A stretch of 64,000 bases of DNA from Dictyophora rubrovolvata. Its lineage: Eukaryota; Basidiomycota; Agaricomycetes; Phallales; Phallaceae. The position numbers and the translations under genes are program-made. Below, piece by piece: positions 1 to 11,257 of the stretch. Each line of letters starts with the position of its first letter. Within the stretch, counting starts at the first letter, position 1. Location: assembly GCA_029959195.1 (NCBI GenBank), contig CP114118.1, positions 744,001 to 808,000 of the forward strand, written 5' to 3'. The notes under the pieces are model-generated. The model was not told the DNA's origin. It searched no databases and was given only the letters and a program-made list of their open reading frames with translations.

Positions 1-286
1 AGTGGAGTCTAAGGATCCAAGGGGGCTCACGCTCTCAGGGTCACCGGGACCGGCCACCTAACCTATCAAAATGAAGCAGAACTCCTTTTGGGAACTTGGG
101 TCGCTGAAGCCGTGACTTTGGAAGAAGAATTTTCGCATGTCTTAAGGAATATATTAATATGTACAGGTAACTTCCAGTGCACGTTGGACGTCGAGCTTTC
201 GGTCCGCCAGTAAGTCGGCGGTCGCACGAGTTCACGTTCGAAACGTCTTCAACCATCAGAAAGGCACATATGGCCAAAAGGGGGAA

Positions 287-370
287 GATGAAAATGATTT
301 CCCAAATCTTGTCCTTTGCTACTCGATGATGAAAATGATTTCCCAATATTGAGTCTTGTCCTTCGCTACT
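287..370. repeat. Tandem duplication of about 40 bp
   Basis: Two adjacent imperfect copies lie at about 287-323 and 328-370. Both begin GATGAAAATGATTTCCCAA and end CTTTGCTACT or CTTCGCTACT; the second has about six extra bases in the middle. The direct repeat is plain in the sequence. It lies just downstream of the broken gene copy at 392-720, and nothing suggests that it is coding. Confidence 0.75.
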
Positions 371-391
371 AAGCACTCATTGCCGCTGCGG

Positions 392-720
392 TCATAATTT
401 ACAGAATCAGAATGTCTCGAAGGGGATCTCCCAAATTGAAGTCTTCCTAAGAAAAATACAATAATCACGCCTTTGAAAATTCATCAAATTATCCATCATT
501 CATCCCGGAGTAGAACTCTTACCTGGAAAAAGTTTGTTTGCATCCACCGACGTCAATAAAATCGTTATCTCCATCTTTCAAGGGCCGATTGGCCCTGATA
601 CACCTCCATTAAAATTAACTGCAACATCGATTGAAACCGAAGCTAAAGTCCCTGCTCTTTTAAAGAATGATCTGTGATAGAGCTCTGTATACCCGCGTCT
701 AGAATAGATGCGGTTGTTGC
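392..720 (-). pseudogene. Broken 3' fragment copy of the secreted-protein gene at 3159-5440
   Basis: Read on the minus strand, about 560-720 encodes a stretch matching the second-last exon of the gene at 3159-5440: FFKRAGTLASVSIDVAVNF here against LLKRTTSACVSVDAGVNI there, followed by GGVSGPIGP against AGVSGSIGP. A TGA then interrupts the copy where the intact gene continues with LQDEDD. The splice acceptor of the last exon and its first residues (EDFNLG here, QCFNIG there) are still recognisable near 445, but the reading ends early. Only the last two exons are visible; nothing convincing of the upstream exons could be found between 720 and 3158. It is a partial, decayed duplicate of a host gene. 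The homology is seen directly; the duplication history is inferred. Confidence 0.75.
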
Positions 721-1925
721 TATCAAATCGGTAGGAAACCTAATCTTTAATGGTAGGTACTTTTAGCGTTATAGACCCTTTTTCCTTGTGGAGAAAATTA
801 TGTTGGGTGGTGGGTTTAGAGCTGTACGAGAATCGCAGTGAAAACTTCAAGTTGTTTCTGAATCAGTATGGCTGTGTTCTGACCTTACACCGCGAATCCC
901 ACAGAAAATTCTACCACAAGACATGAATGCGGTGAAAAGAAAATGCACGAAGAAAATCGCAAAACCGTACAAATTATCATCAGAGTAAATAACCTCTTTC
1001 AACGTAGATGGACAAGACTGTCGTAAGCGCCTGTCGGATAACCGGCGTTTCTCCGCCAGCTTCACTGTCATTCCGACTCATTTGTGACCTGTGCTCTTTC
1101 GAAAGTAATAGACTGGAAATATTCCACTTTTTCTCCCCTAAGTACTCTCAATTTATCAATGATATATGCCTTTAATTCCCACTTAATCTTTAGTTTATCT
1201 GCCTTCTTTTCCTATTTATTTTACTTCCCTGGAAGTTGGAACCTCACAGGTTCACATAAATACATATGACCCTTTTACACGGCGGGCCAGTTCACAAAAG
1301 TCCTTTTATTGTGCACGTCCTCGTCGACAAATTCGTTTCACAGAAGTGCATAATTGCCATTTGTAAGTCCAAAACATTATATCTCGCTTTCGTCATGATA
1401 AATACATATATGTGATGATTCAATTATTTCTCTAACAAGGTCGAGTCAAAGCAATCTGATGAGTTCGCGATCAACTTGGTTCCTGGACATGGAAGAAAGG
1501 TCAGGGACTGCTCCAAACTCGAACGGTCCACAATTTGCGTCCTATGACGACTTCGTTGTTTGCCAAGGGAAGGGGAAGCCCAAAAACAGGGGTCAAATCA
1601 TGCAGATTGTAATGTTAAAGAATATCCTATATGCTCATTAGTTGATTATGAAATTCAGTGTCAATATTCCACGTGTCACAACGTTGGTGCATGATGAACA
1701 GACTCAGAATGGGTTTCATATAGCTTCAGAAAATACATGGAATGTGTCGATGTTGATGTTCCTAATGAGCGAGTATTGTTTCTGTAGACGGGTAATGTCT
1801 TGTAAAAAAGCATGCTAATCACAGAGTTTCCAGCACATCGAATTTTTACAACTGAAACGTCGTGGGTAACACGATCAAACTCATCGACGAGCCCCACCCT
1901 AGACAAACGGACCAGGTCATATTCA

Positions 1926-2866
1926 AGGGGAAGGAAAGTCGTAAGCTGAATTTCAAGCTGAGCATCACGCCCAATTCACTTAACGCTTAACCCTAAACCC
2001 ATAGTAAGAATGAGCGATACTCGTGCTGTGGTTTGCTCGGTAATTCACGTTGCCTTGTCGAGAACTGCGTGGAAGCCAAGGCTGTTCAATTTTGTCATTG
2101 CTTCCCTAGGAAGAGTGCGGAATTGTACTTTAATCTCAGTCATGTTGTTATTGACTATAGCAGTTTTACATAAAGCTGGATAAGAACTGGTCTTCCGACG
2201 CCTTTGTTTTGCTGTCCTTAAAAGGGCGAGTTGCATTTCTCGCATAGATCCCAATCATGTTTTGTCGGATATCGGCGAATTTGAGCCCAGCGCTCCATTA
2301 TTTGCACGCGTCTCAAGAGTTCATAAAATACACCCGGCTACACCGTACCTTCTTATATCCATTTGACTCGCGAACAGTCCACGTGCGGGACAGAAATACT
2401 CACCACCACGTTTCGCAGTTTGCCTTTTCCCGGTCGATTATGTGGATAGACGGATGGGCGGTGAATGCGTTGACACCCTGCATTGAAGGTCAAGTCCATA
2501 ACGAAACATCGAAAACTCTCCCCACCCGAGTTCAGTGAACTTTTATCGCTCTACTTATTGCTAAAAACAAAGTAATAATCAGCATACATTTCACCTACAT
2601 AAAAGAACAGTAGGCAAACCTGGTGACGGACTCTAAGGCTTCCCGAGCTTGGGGCGGCAACACTATCAAGTGATCCATGGCCTTATCCATATACTCGACC
2701 AACAGTGGGGTAAGAAGTTTCACCAAAATCTTTGACGGGATTTGGACATGTTCTGTAACCTTTTGTTTGATAACTCGAGAGCATTTGGGACCCTCAGCGT
2801 GGATGGCGATTTAGGGTTTAGGGTTTAAGGGATACTATGGCCAGTAAGTATTTCCTTCCCCTGAGC
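1926..2866. repeat. Inverted pair of telomere-like motifs with matching outer block
   Basis: At 1986-2000 the plus strand reads CTTAACCCTAAACCC. At 2810-2831 it reads about two and a half units of TTTAGGG ending in TTTAAGGG, which is the reverse complement. Outside each lies a second inverted match: AGGGGAAGGAAA near 1926-1937 and its complement TTTCCTTCCCCT near 2850-2862. The distance between inner and outer blocks differs on the two sides (about 50 and 20-30 bases), so this is not a clean terminal inverted repeat. It could be the remains of a transposon, telomeric repair scars, or chance. The inner motifs are short and degenerate next to the usual TTAGGG telomere unit. Confidence 0.4.
2612..2815 (-). 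other. Protein-like open stretch, possible exon or gene relic
   Basis: On the minus strand an open frame of about 65 codons begins just after a TAA in the telomere-like motif. It reads like real protein, with segments HAEGPKCSRVIKQKV, IPSKILVKLLTPLLVEYMDK and LIVLPPQAREALESVT. It has no early ATG. A candidate donor (AG|GTTTGC) follows the last segment. I do not recognise the family. It may be one exon of a decayed gene or part of a mobile element, or an accident of composition. Confidence 0.25.
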
Positions 2867-3158
2867 CAGTGAGCCCCCTACTAAATTTGACACGAAGTGC
2901 ACGCAGTTCCGTTCCGAACTTCCGCTAAGCAAGCCCGGGCCTTGTCCTGCATTGTACAGCAAAATGACCAGTCATTAATCATTGCCGGCCAAGGTCATTT
3001 GGCCATCCAAAATCACCGTCGTCGTTTTGCCGTTCGCGGCACTCCGTCATGACTGTGAAATGTAGGAGATACCGGATTTATTATATTATTACATCTCTAA
3101 TCGGCTTTGCTTGCTGTTCAGAAAAAGAAAAACAACCATAACATAATTCCACCATATT

Positions 3159-5440
3159 TTAGATCAAGCTTTCAAGGCTAGCGGCAATTTCTGAGGAAGT
3201 GAGGCATTGCAGATTATCACGTTTAAGCGCTGCAAATGTTTGAAAGTCTCGTCTTGTAGAAGTACTTCCAATATTGAAGCATTGCTAAGGAGAACAACCA
3301 GACACTTAAGAATTTTTGAAGCTATTGTGCATGAAAAAAAAAATCCTCACCATGAATAATTGAGCAGCAAGGGGTGTCAACGAAATGTCATCCTCATCTT
3401 GCAAAGGTCCAATTGATCCTGATACACCTGCATCTATATTGACACCAGCGTCGACCGAAACGCAAGCTGAAGTTGTTCTCTTTAACAAATAACAACGAGG
3501 ATGATCCCTTTTGTTGTTGAAGCTTTGTATGCCCAAGCCTACAGAAGCGGAAAGGTCGACCTCAACAAATACCTGTTAATTTGAAATTTAGTTCGCGAAA
3601 GGTTGAAGGAGAGTGTGAGTGAGCTAACGTCGGCTGATACATCAAACACAGCAATACCAAAGCTGAGCTAGATTGGAAGTATGAGCGACTCTCAAATCAA
3701 AGGCGAAACAAGTTACCTTTGGTATAAGATGTCCGACGACTGTTATATTACCTGCCACAGCCGAAGGATTGATACTCAAATGAATAGCTTTACAAATGGG
3801 GTATGAAAAGACGGCTTCATAAGACGACAGAACGACATACGGTCGGAAGAGGTAGGTGTAATATCTTGTGTTGATGAGCCTGCACTGGACGGCCAAGTAA
3901 TTTGAACATTACTGATATTCCATTGGGCGTTAACGGTTGCTTTAGCTTCGAGCTCGACATCAAGGTCGACTTTTGTATTAACATCGAATGTCGGCCCGAT
4001 GTTGATAATCCTACCGAAGGGTAGTTATGAGCATTTCACAATTAAAGTGAATACCAAAATCTGTTTTACCCAGGAATATCGAAGCCCGGAAGCCCGACAG
4101 TAAATATTAGTATATCGCCAGTGCTAGTTGCAACCTAATTGCAACATGAGGATATTTTGGACTTCATAAACGATGATTGAGATTATCACCGTCAAAGCAG
4201 CTTCTAAATCGTATTCGAGAGATCCAGTTCCCGTTATAGCTGAGATGAATTTTTTATATAAGTCTTTGTTACTTGGCCAGCAAGTTGAGTCCCTTTACCT
4301 GCTGTAAGCTCTATGTTGTCGATTTTAGGCGGGATAACGGATCCCTATTATCTTGGTTAAAGACTTGGGCAAAAGCAAATAAAAACACCATTTACCGAGA
4401 TACTACCGGTAAGATTGACCGATCCGCTCGCAGCCCCCGAGCCACTCTATAAAAATGTTAATGGATTTTTTTTGAGATTTTGACGAAATCATCACTTACT
4501 ACGGTCAGATCAAGTGAGGCGGAGGTCTGCCCCTCACTGCAGGACAAGGATTCGTTGAAGAGGGTCACGTCTTTTTGAAAAGAGAACGGAATTTGCTTAG
4601 ATATGGAATCGCTAACTGAAAATCCAGACGCACGGCAGCGTTAGATTCATTTACAAATCAGCAGAGCACAATTGTCTTACATCTTGCTATAATAATGTGG
4701 GTATCAGCATCTGCAATATAAAGAAAAAAATGTGCAGGAACGAACGAACGTTGTAGAGCCGTACTGGTTTTCGATGGAAGTGAATCGCCCACAGTTACTT
4801 CAAAGCTGACATTTCCCCGCCTGGTATAGTATCCATTAGATGAAAATTATGTGCCACTTTTAAAAATAGGTGACTGACGAAGGAGGGATCTGTGTAAAGT
4901 TATAATCCAACTGCATCGTATGCACTCCGTCAGTTCCGTTATTGATGGAAATAATCCTTGCGAAGGGTCCTGTTCCGCACTGAAAAAAAAAATGAAACAC
5001 AAATCAGCGATTCGTCTTTCATCGAACCATAATGAAACTCACATTCTCGGGCAAGTACACAATGGTATTTTCAGCCCCTCCATTGAACAGGTGGTCACAA
5101 TGCTGAGTTTGGTCCGGGCTGCCTTCACAAGTCATATTAACAGTATGATTACCAGAACCCCAGTTAGGATCGCATCCTTGGATGTTCCAGCCTGCTGCTT
5201 TTGTAACATCTCCAATAAGCTCCTGGGACCCGTTCTAAATAAGAAATGTCAATATTTTACGCTTTCAGAATGATTAAAGTAACATACCATGGAAATGGAG
5301 TGAACTAACGAGTTCACGTTGTCACCCGCACTGTGAGAGCAGGATCCCGATATACAAGGAATGTTGTCAACGGCCTGGGCAAAACCGGTTAAAGCGAGGA
5401 GGTTAAATGTAAGATATATGATGTCGGCTGAAATTTGCAT
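3159..5440 (-). CDS. Secreted fungal protein of unknown function, about ten exons
   Basis: The start ATG at 5440 opens a clear signal peptide (MQISADIIYLTFNLLALTGF then AQA) before a cysteine-containing mature part (NIPCISGSCSH). Exon 2 reads NGSQELIGDVTKAAGWNIQG and carries several cysteines and N-glycosylation motifs (NHT, NMT). Further exons include VSFEVTVGDSLPSK, DSISKQIPFSFQKDVTLFNE, VNLTGSIS, TGDILIFTVGLPGFDIPG and GPTFDVNTKVDLDVELEAKA, then TVNAQWNISNVQITWP. The last exon ends ...SSEIAASLESLI and TAA at 3159. Introns are 50-65 bases with GTATGT-like donors. The alternating beta-rich pattern with GPTFDV..DLDVELEA recalls large secreted fungal proteins annotated with DUF7029/DUF7223-type domains. 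That is from memory and unverified. Role unknown, probably cell surface or extracellular. A broken partial copy lies at 392-720. Confidence 0.7.
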
Positions 5441-6615
5441 AATAGTAGAATTCGAATTAAAGATATTAAACAGAAGGAAAGTTTAGTATTTTAGACTGTT
5501 TGAAAAAAGATAGAACCGTTGAAGAACTCCAGAGCTCTAGAGAAAAGAGTGCACGGAACTAATTGACGAAACCTGCTCGACGAAAATCTCGTAGAATCCT
5601 CCTGGACAAGTGGAGTTAAATAAGAAAGACTAAAGTTCCAGCGCATGATATCAAAACACCGTAGTAATTAAATATTTCCTGTGTATCGTTCTGGAAACGC
5701 ATAACTTCCATCATCATTAAAGTGATATGTATGAGCCTTGGTTTGTGTTTGTGTGCATGACAACAACGCGACTATCAGTAAAGTAGCTCATTCAGCTGTT
5801 GGGTAAGCGGCATGCCTAGGATTGAGATGGTGATGAGCCTGAGGAACTAAGGCTGAGATCATTTTTTTAATCTAGTACTTTCAGGCTGAGACTGCAAGAC
5901 AGACAACCATCAACTCACAAAGTGCCGTGACTCCAGAGCTTAAATGTCACCATGGTCGAGCCTCGGGTGCGATGGGCTGGCGGCGGGGTGGTAGTGACTG
6001 AGTTGCCCGTCGACGGGAATTATCGCGCACGGACTCACAGTCATACGATGGACGCTCGGACGTAGTATGCCTTAGCATTATTCCTCCAATTGTTCGCTCA
6101 GCTCCTGGTATTAACCGAGCTATCCAGGTCATCTGCTTTTTAACAGATCGTTTTTGAATTTTCGACCTGAGACAACTCGAAAAGGAATGAACACGAAATC
6201 GAATATGCCAGGCACTGGCATCTCCCCGAAATGTTGCCAACTCATTCTTTTTCAAGTGATTCGTTATCAAAAAAAAGAACGCGAAAAATGGTCACGTTCT
6301 AGCTTGAAGACTCAGAGCGCAGTACCAGTGAGAATTGCATGCTTCCACTTGACCCAGAATGCTTACGTTGTCGCCTTTGAAATCAACAGCTCGATGCTCA
6401 TGACGAGATCACATGTGCTGCCAGGACATAGTCATGTGGAAAATCATCGGGATGGACTGTTTTTGTGATACTACTTAAAAAGATTGGTTTTATTCACGTA
6501 GATGTTTTATTTGGTGCCAGCCAAGTGAAGTTGCAAACTGGTATTTCACAACATTCTTGAGTCATTTTTATTTGACTAGTCAAGTCTAACCCCTTCTTTT
6601 GAGGCTTTGTTCAAT
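5441..6615. other. Intergenic, divergent promoters, with a GC-rich island
   Basis: No supported gene. It separates the divergent secreted-protein gene (-) and carboxylesterase (+), so it should hold both promoters. About 5925-6080 is a conspicuously GC-rich patch (for example GGCTGGCGGCGGGGTGGTAG) in an AT-rich setting. A frame on the minus strand through it is open for about 107 codons but begins with TTG, not ATG. The patch looks imported or constrained, but I cannot name it. Confidence 0.4.
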
Positions 6616-8884
6616 ATGGCATCATTCCGAGTAATCCTGCTCCTTGCCAGCTGGATTTCTATAGTTCGGTCTAGCGGGGCACCTTCTCCAAACTCTTTAG
6701 GATCTTCGCTCGTTCTTCTCCGTCAGAACGACCTAAACTGTACTATCCTTTTCTCTTCATTCGAATTAATAACTATATAAACGCTTTCCAAAACTCAGAT
6801 ACGGATGCTAGCAACCATGCCAGTACTATCCTACTAGATCCCATGACATTCGATGAAGCAGTGGCAAAATGCAACTCACTGAACGAAAACCTGATTAATA
6901 TTGATGCTGCGCCAAAATTTTCGGAAGACTTGACATCATTACTCTCATATGTGGATTATCGCAAGGAGTACCCCAGCGGTCAAGCATTTTGGATTGGCGA
7001 TAAAAACCCTCGCCAGCCCAGGACAGTCCAACTTATAAACGGAAAATTAGCTCAAGACTCTGTGTCATTCGGCAATCTTGTCAAACTTCCTGCACTGTGC
7101 TCTCAGAGCGCCCCTTTTCGTCCCGCGAGCGATAGTGACAACAGTCCGGACTGGCAGGTCAGCGTTTCTTCTCTTTCAAAGTCATTTACAGGGTAAGCTT
7201 GTTCCACACTTACTTTCATGAATGGCTACCAATCTAAGCAAACTTTTGCACAGCTTTCGCGATCAGCTTTCTTTCCGATTCCTTGGCATACCTTACGCAA
7301 ATCCACCTCCACGATGGGAGTATTCAACGCTCTTCGATAATAAATCTGTAACCCACATCGACGCTACAGCTTACGGAGACCAATGTTGGCAAAGCGGTTC
7401 TGGTCCTTACAGCGAAGACTGTCTCTTCTTGAACGTCTTTACGCCCTTCCTTCCAGCCTCGCCATCCGACAAAAAGAACCTCAAACCCGTGTTATTCTGG
7501 ATCCATGGTGGAGCATTCACAAGTGGAACAGGTGCAGATCCTACCTTCGACGGCGGTGCTTTAGTTTCTCGAGGGGACGTCGTTGTGGTAACGATCAATT
7601 ACCGGCTTACCACACTGGGATTCTTAGCTCTTAACGATGGCGCGATCAAAGGAAACTACGGTTTTGCTGACCAAATTGTGGCTCTCGAATGGGTTCAACA
7701 AAACATTGCCGCCTTCGGAGGTGACCCCAATCGCGTTACCATCTTTGGACAGAGTGCCGGCGCGGGCAGTGTTCGCGCCTTGCTGGCGAGTCCACCTGCC
7801 AACAACAAATTTGCAGCGGCCATTTCTATGAGCAATTTGGCCGGCGCGGATTATGCTACCACATATTCTCTGTACTATACCCAAGCGCAGGAAGTCGAAG
7901 TCGCAGCCAATGCTATCATTAAGGAAGTTAACTGCCAAAATGCCTCAGACGTTGTTGCATGTCTGCGTGCTGTCCCGCCAAGCACTTTCGTCAATCTCCC
8001 CGATGTCGCACGATATCTCGTCGTTGATGGGACGTATCTGATCACAGATCAACTCGAGCTGAACAAATCAAGCTTTACTGTCGATGTCCCAACTATATGG
8101 GGACATATGCGCTTTGACGGAGCTGCTTTTATTGGTTACCCATCTCCCAACCAGGACTTGACTGTGGCACTTGAGTCAATCGTTGGCGCGCAAAGCGCTG
8201 CAGCCGCAGCTCGACCTGACTTATTCCCTATACTAGATGGTCCCAACGCCACTCTGAACATTTTCAATGTCACTGCTAGAATCGCGACTGATGTCGAATT
8301 CCGATGCTTAGACCAGGGCACAGCTTTGGCTGCTGTAAAAAACAAAATCTTCCCTACGGTGTTCTTCTACTCGTTTTATCGTTCGTACCAGGTAAGTATT
8401 CCAACCGTTTCACCTCCGTAGTCCTTCTCGTGTTAACTCCTCCTTCAAAAAAAAAAAATAGACACCAGGTTTCGATCCCAACGCACCCGTTTGTGATGCC
8501 CCAAAAACACCCGAATTCCCTAACGGAGATCCGAATCTACCATACTTCCAATGCCACTCAGGGGAACTATACTACGTCTTTGGCACTCTAGGCCAATTTG
8601 ATCTTCCATTCCGAGATGATAATGACGTTTTCATGTCCCAAGTTTCCATGGATCGTTGGGTATCTTTCGCCTGGACTCATGATCCTAATCCGTCAAAGGA
8701 ACTTCTCGCTGCTCGTGGCTATCAGATTACCTTGGATAAATTGGAAAAGGAGGGCACTTGGGAACCCGTGAATGCCGTAAACCCTACTCTGCGCATAATG
8801 GATTATCCAGGTGGTTCACAAATTCCTTTCGAAGAGCAGGCACAATGTGATTTCCTAGACTTTCCATTTACTTTCTATGAGTAA
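6616..8884 (+). CDS. Secreted type-B carboxylesterase/lipase with C-type-lectin-like N-terminus
   Basis: The ATG at 6616 opens a signal peptide (MASFRVILLLASWISIVRSS). Intron 1 follows at about 6740-6799. The next segment (MTFDEAVAKCNSLNENLI ... FWIGD ... LPALCSQSAP) has the spaced cysteines and WIG motif of a C-type-lectin-like fold. After a second intron (about 7195-7253) comes the alpha/beta-hydrolase core: oxyanion loop WIHGGAFTSGTG, carboxylesterase signature 2 EDCLFLNVFTP, nucleophile elbow GQSAGAGS near 7750, an acidic segment WGHMRFDGAAF, and the histidine region CHSGELYYVFGTLGQ in the last exon (from about 8462). The frame ends with TAA at 8882-8884. The catalytic set looks complete, although the acidic residue lies in RFDGAAF rather than the common DEG. 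Likely hydrolyses esters outside the cell; substrate unknown. Confidence 0.88.
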
Positions 8885-9679
8885 ATTGTACATAAATTGT
8901 GTATGATGGTAGTGGAGTGATAGAATTTATGAAAAGGTGGCTTCCCTCAGAAGTCGACAATTCATCTCGTTCAAGGTTGTTTTGTGTTCTATTAGTACGT
9001 AAGTACTGGATTGAAGATTCTGCTGCTTGCAGGTGAGACGTCGGCTAAAGCCACTATTGGAGCTAGCGCCAAGTCGTCCCTGGCGCTTTCTGTCAACATC
9101 GTTGTCTCAACCTGCTTTTCACCTTTTGTCGATTATCGTTCTATTAGTCTACACATTCTTCAACTTTAACTCTACCCTTCATGATTCAAACATAACAGAT
9201 TCGGAACCGATTTAGGCGATATCTTTCTTCGTGCTCTCCCAAACGTTCACTTGAGGCTTATCCCAAACAGTCAGTTGTACTTGCTTACCTTCTGAAATAA
9301 ATATTGATTATTCATAGGTTTAGAGCAGCACCCTGCTATTATACTTTCGAACAGTTTTATAATCCTTTTGTTTCTAATGGAGAAGAACGAGTACGATCTC
9401 AATCCGTTTAAATAACTTCATCGAAACTCCATCTAAAATATGTTTAGATGATTATATGTGACAACAATAAGAAAATGAAAATGAAAGGCAGGGATCACAT
9501 AATTGATCATATTTGGCGAACGACTCGAGCCGATTCGACATCGAAATCTCAACCAGCGCAGACAATTGAACCCAAGATCTTCACAATAAAGTACGCATAT
9601 CTTGCCTGACCAGTGCTGATTTGATGTTAAATATATTAATCGACACTTCTAGGCGGTGAAACCCCTCTTCCCGACTGTC
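8885..9679. other. Intergenic between convergent genes
   Basis: About 800 bases between the stop codons of the carboxylesterase (+) and the HMG-box gene (-). AT-rich, with no open frame or repeat I can support. It holds both 3' untranslated regions. Confidence 0.6.
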
Positions 9680-11257
9680 TTATCCACTGATATAAGAAGG
9701 AACGTAATCGTCAAACCATTCGAGTTGTGATGATACATCTCTCTCCAAGTTATTAGACAAATTGAATTTGTCGAGGGTATCGATGCCCTCCAGGGAACCA
9801 ATTTGTGTCCCAATAGGGTTGTTGCCAGAATATTGCCCTTCCAATGCTTGAACGGCGACCGGGAAATTCATAGCACAATCTACGTTAGTCATACTTCCCG
9901 AAGTTTGGAACGCCGGTTGAAGAAATGGAACAGAAGAGGCGGTTGCAGGAGGAAGTACAAGCCCCCGGAACATATCCGTGCTGAAGTGGATGGCGTCGCT
10001 TGAAGAAGGTTGAGTTTGCAGGTTACAAGATGGGATGAATTGGGGTTGTATGTTGAAACCGGATGGGTCAATATATTGGGCGTCGAACATGGCTGTCTAC
10101 TCGCAATCAAGTTAGAGTTTTTCGGTTCCATGAAGAATAACCCCCCATCTCTTACCGTAGTAGCCATCCCCGCTGCTTTATCGTGTATGAATCTGGCTTG
10201 AAGTTGGGTAGCGGCAGTCGCAACGACGGGAGAAAGTTTGGAAATTTGGAACCCGGCGTGTGCTATGCTGTCACTACCCAAAGTGCTGCCATACTCGTCG
10301 CCATATACGGGGAATTGATCGTCGTCAAGCTCGAGTCTTGGAAAATGCGAGTTTTCAGAAGAAAAGGGTTCTTGTATCGCGGTTTGGTGGAACGCCTCTA
10401 ATGTGTGCTGATCAGAATCCGAAGGCGCTATTAACGGGCCGGTCAAGGCGGGATCAGCGAGAGGTATGGGTGGTAAACCAGCATCCAGCGATCCCAAAGA
10501 AACAACCGTCTCAGGTCTCGGATCCGCCTTCTTTTTTGCACGCGCTCTACGTTTCTTGCTTGATTCCGGTGATTTGACCAGAAAAGTTTGGTTTGTTTCT
10601 GGGAGAAAAGCTTTGCGTAATTCTTCGCAGCGTACCTTCCTCTCTTCTTCCGTTTCCTTTTGACGTCTTTTGGGAATACATCCTCGACGAACGGGTTTAT
10701 AAACGTAATCGGGATACTTTTTGGCATGTTCGTCTGCTGCTTCTTTAGCAAGATCGTACCAACGCTCTTTCCCTTTCGCATCGAGACGCTTCCAGCATTC
10801 ACCAACGATGCGAGATAAGTTTTGTTGTTTTGACTCGGCTTCTTTGGGGATCCTACCCTGTTTCAAGAAATCGGAACGATAGAGCATGAATGCATTTGGA
10901 GGACGGGGGATATGGCTTTTAGGACGTCTGCGGTTGTGAAACGTGGGCAATGGAGTAGGAGGCGGATGGATGTCTGGATTGTCGAACGTTGGATTACCAC
11001 CTAGAGTAGGGCCGGCAGACAGACGTGGAGGGATGGTTAAAGCCGGGCCCAAGCTCCCCGTAGGTGGACCGAAAGCAAAAGACGAAGATGGAAAGTCGAA
11101 CGGGGCAGGGTTATGTTCCATTGTCTTTCCATGTTGTGTTATTGTTGGATCGAGTGCATTGGCAAACCAGTCAGAATGTCCGTAACCACCTGGCAAGTCA
11201 ATGAGTTATAATGGAATGCGATCATTGTGGATACATACTCGTACTGAAGGCAACCAT
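9680..11257 (-). CDS. HMG-box transcription factor (MATA_HMG/Ste11-like class)
   Basis: The gene starts in a tiny first exon: ATG at 11257 gives MVAFST, then an intron (GTATGT...CCAG) joins to SGYGHSDWFANALDP. The long second exon holds a proline-rich lead and one HMG box: IPRPPNAFMLYRSDFLKQGR, then SRIVGECWKRLDAKGKERWY, then AKKYPDYVYKPVRRG. The PRPPNAF start and the W..L...E...Y spacing are those of sequence-specific fungal HMG boxes. A basic stretch after it (KKRRARAKKKAD) may be a nuclear signal. A last intron (about 10089-10157) leads to the final exon MFDAQYIDPSGFNIQP, ending ...FDDYVPSYISG and stop at 9680. The C-terminal half is low-complexity and Ser/Gln-rich, as in activation domains. 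Such factors in Agaricomycetes often act in mating or fruiting; the target here is unknown. A second factor gene lies next to it. Confidence 0.88.

Larger units (their letters stand above)
721..3158. other. Gene-poor, degenerate region
   Basis: About 2.4 kb with no gene I can support. Open frames are short, lack credible starts and have no family resemblance. It holds the inverted telomere-like motifs (1986-2000 and 2810-2831) and one protein-like open stretch on the minus strand (2612-2815), listed separately. Its position between a broken and an intact copy of one gene suggests a region that has been duplicated and is decaying. Confidence 0.5.

Noticed and set aside
1084-1269. Short plus-strand frames at 1084-1269, 1459-1641 and 2257-2538
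   Set aside because: Short, no splice context, no protein-like conservation, and located in decayed DNA.
5947-6270. Minus-strand frame of 107 codons through the GC-rich island
   Set aside because: It opens at a TTG and has the composition of chance frames in GC-rich DNA; only the composition is worth noting.
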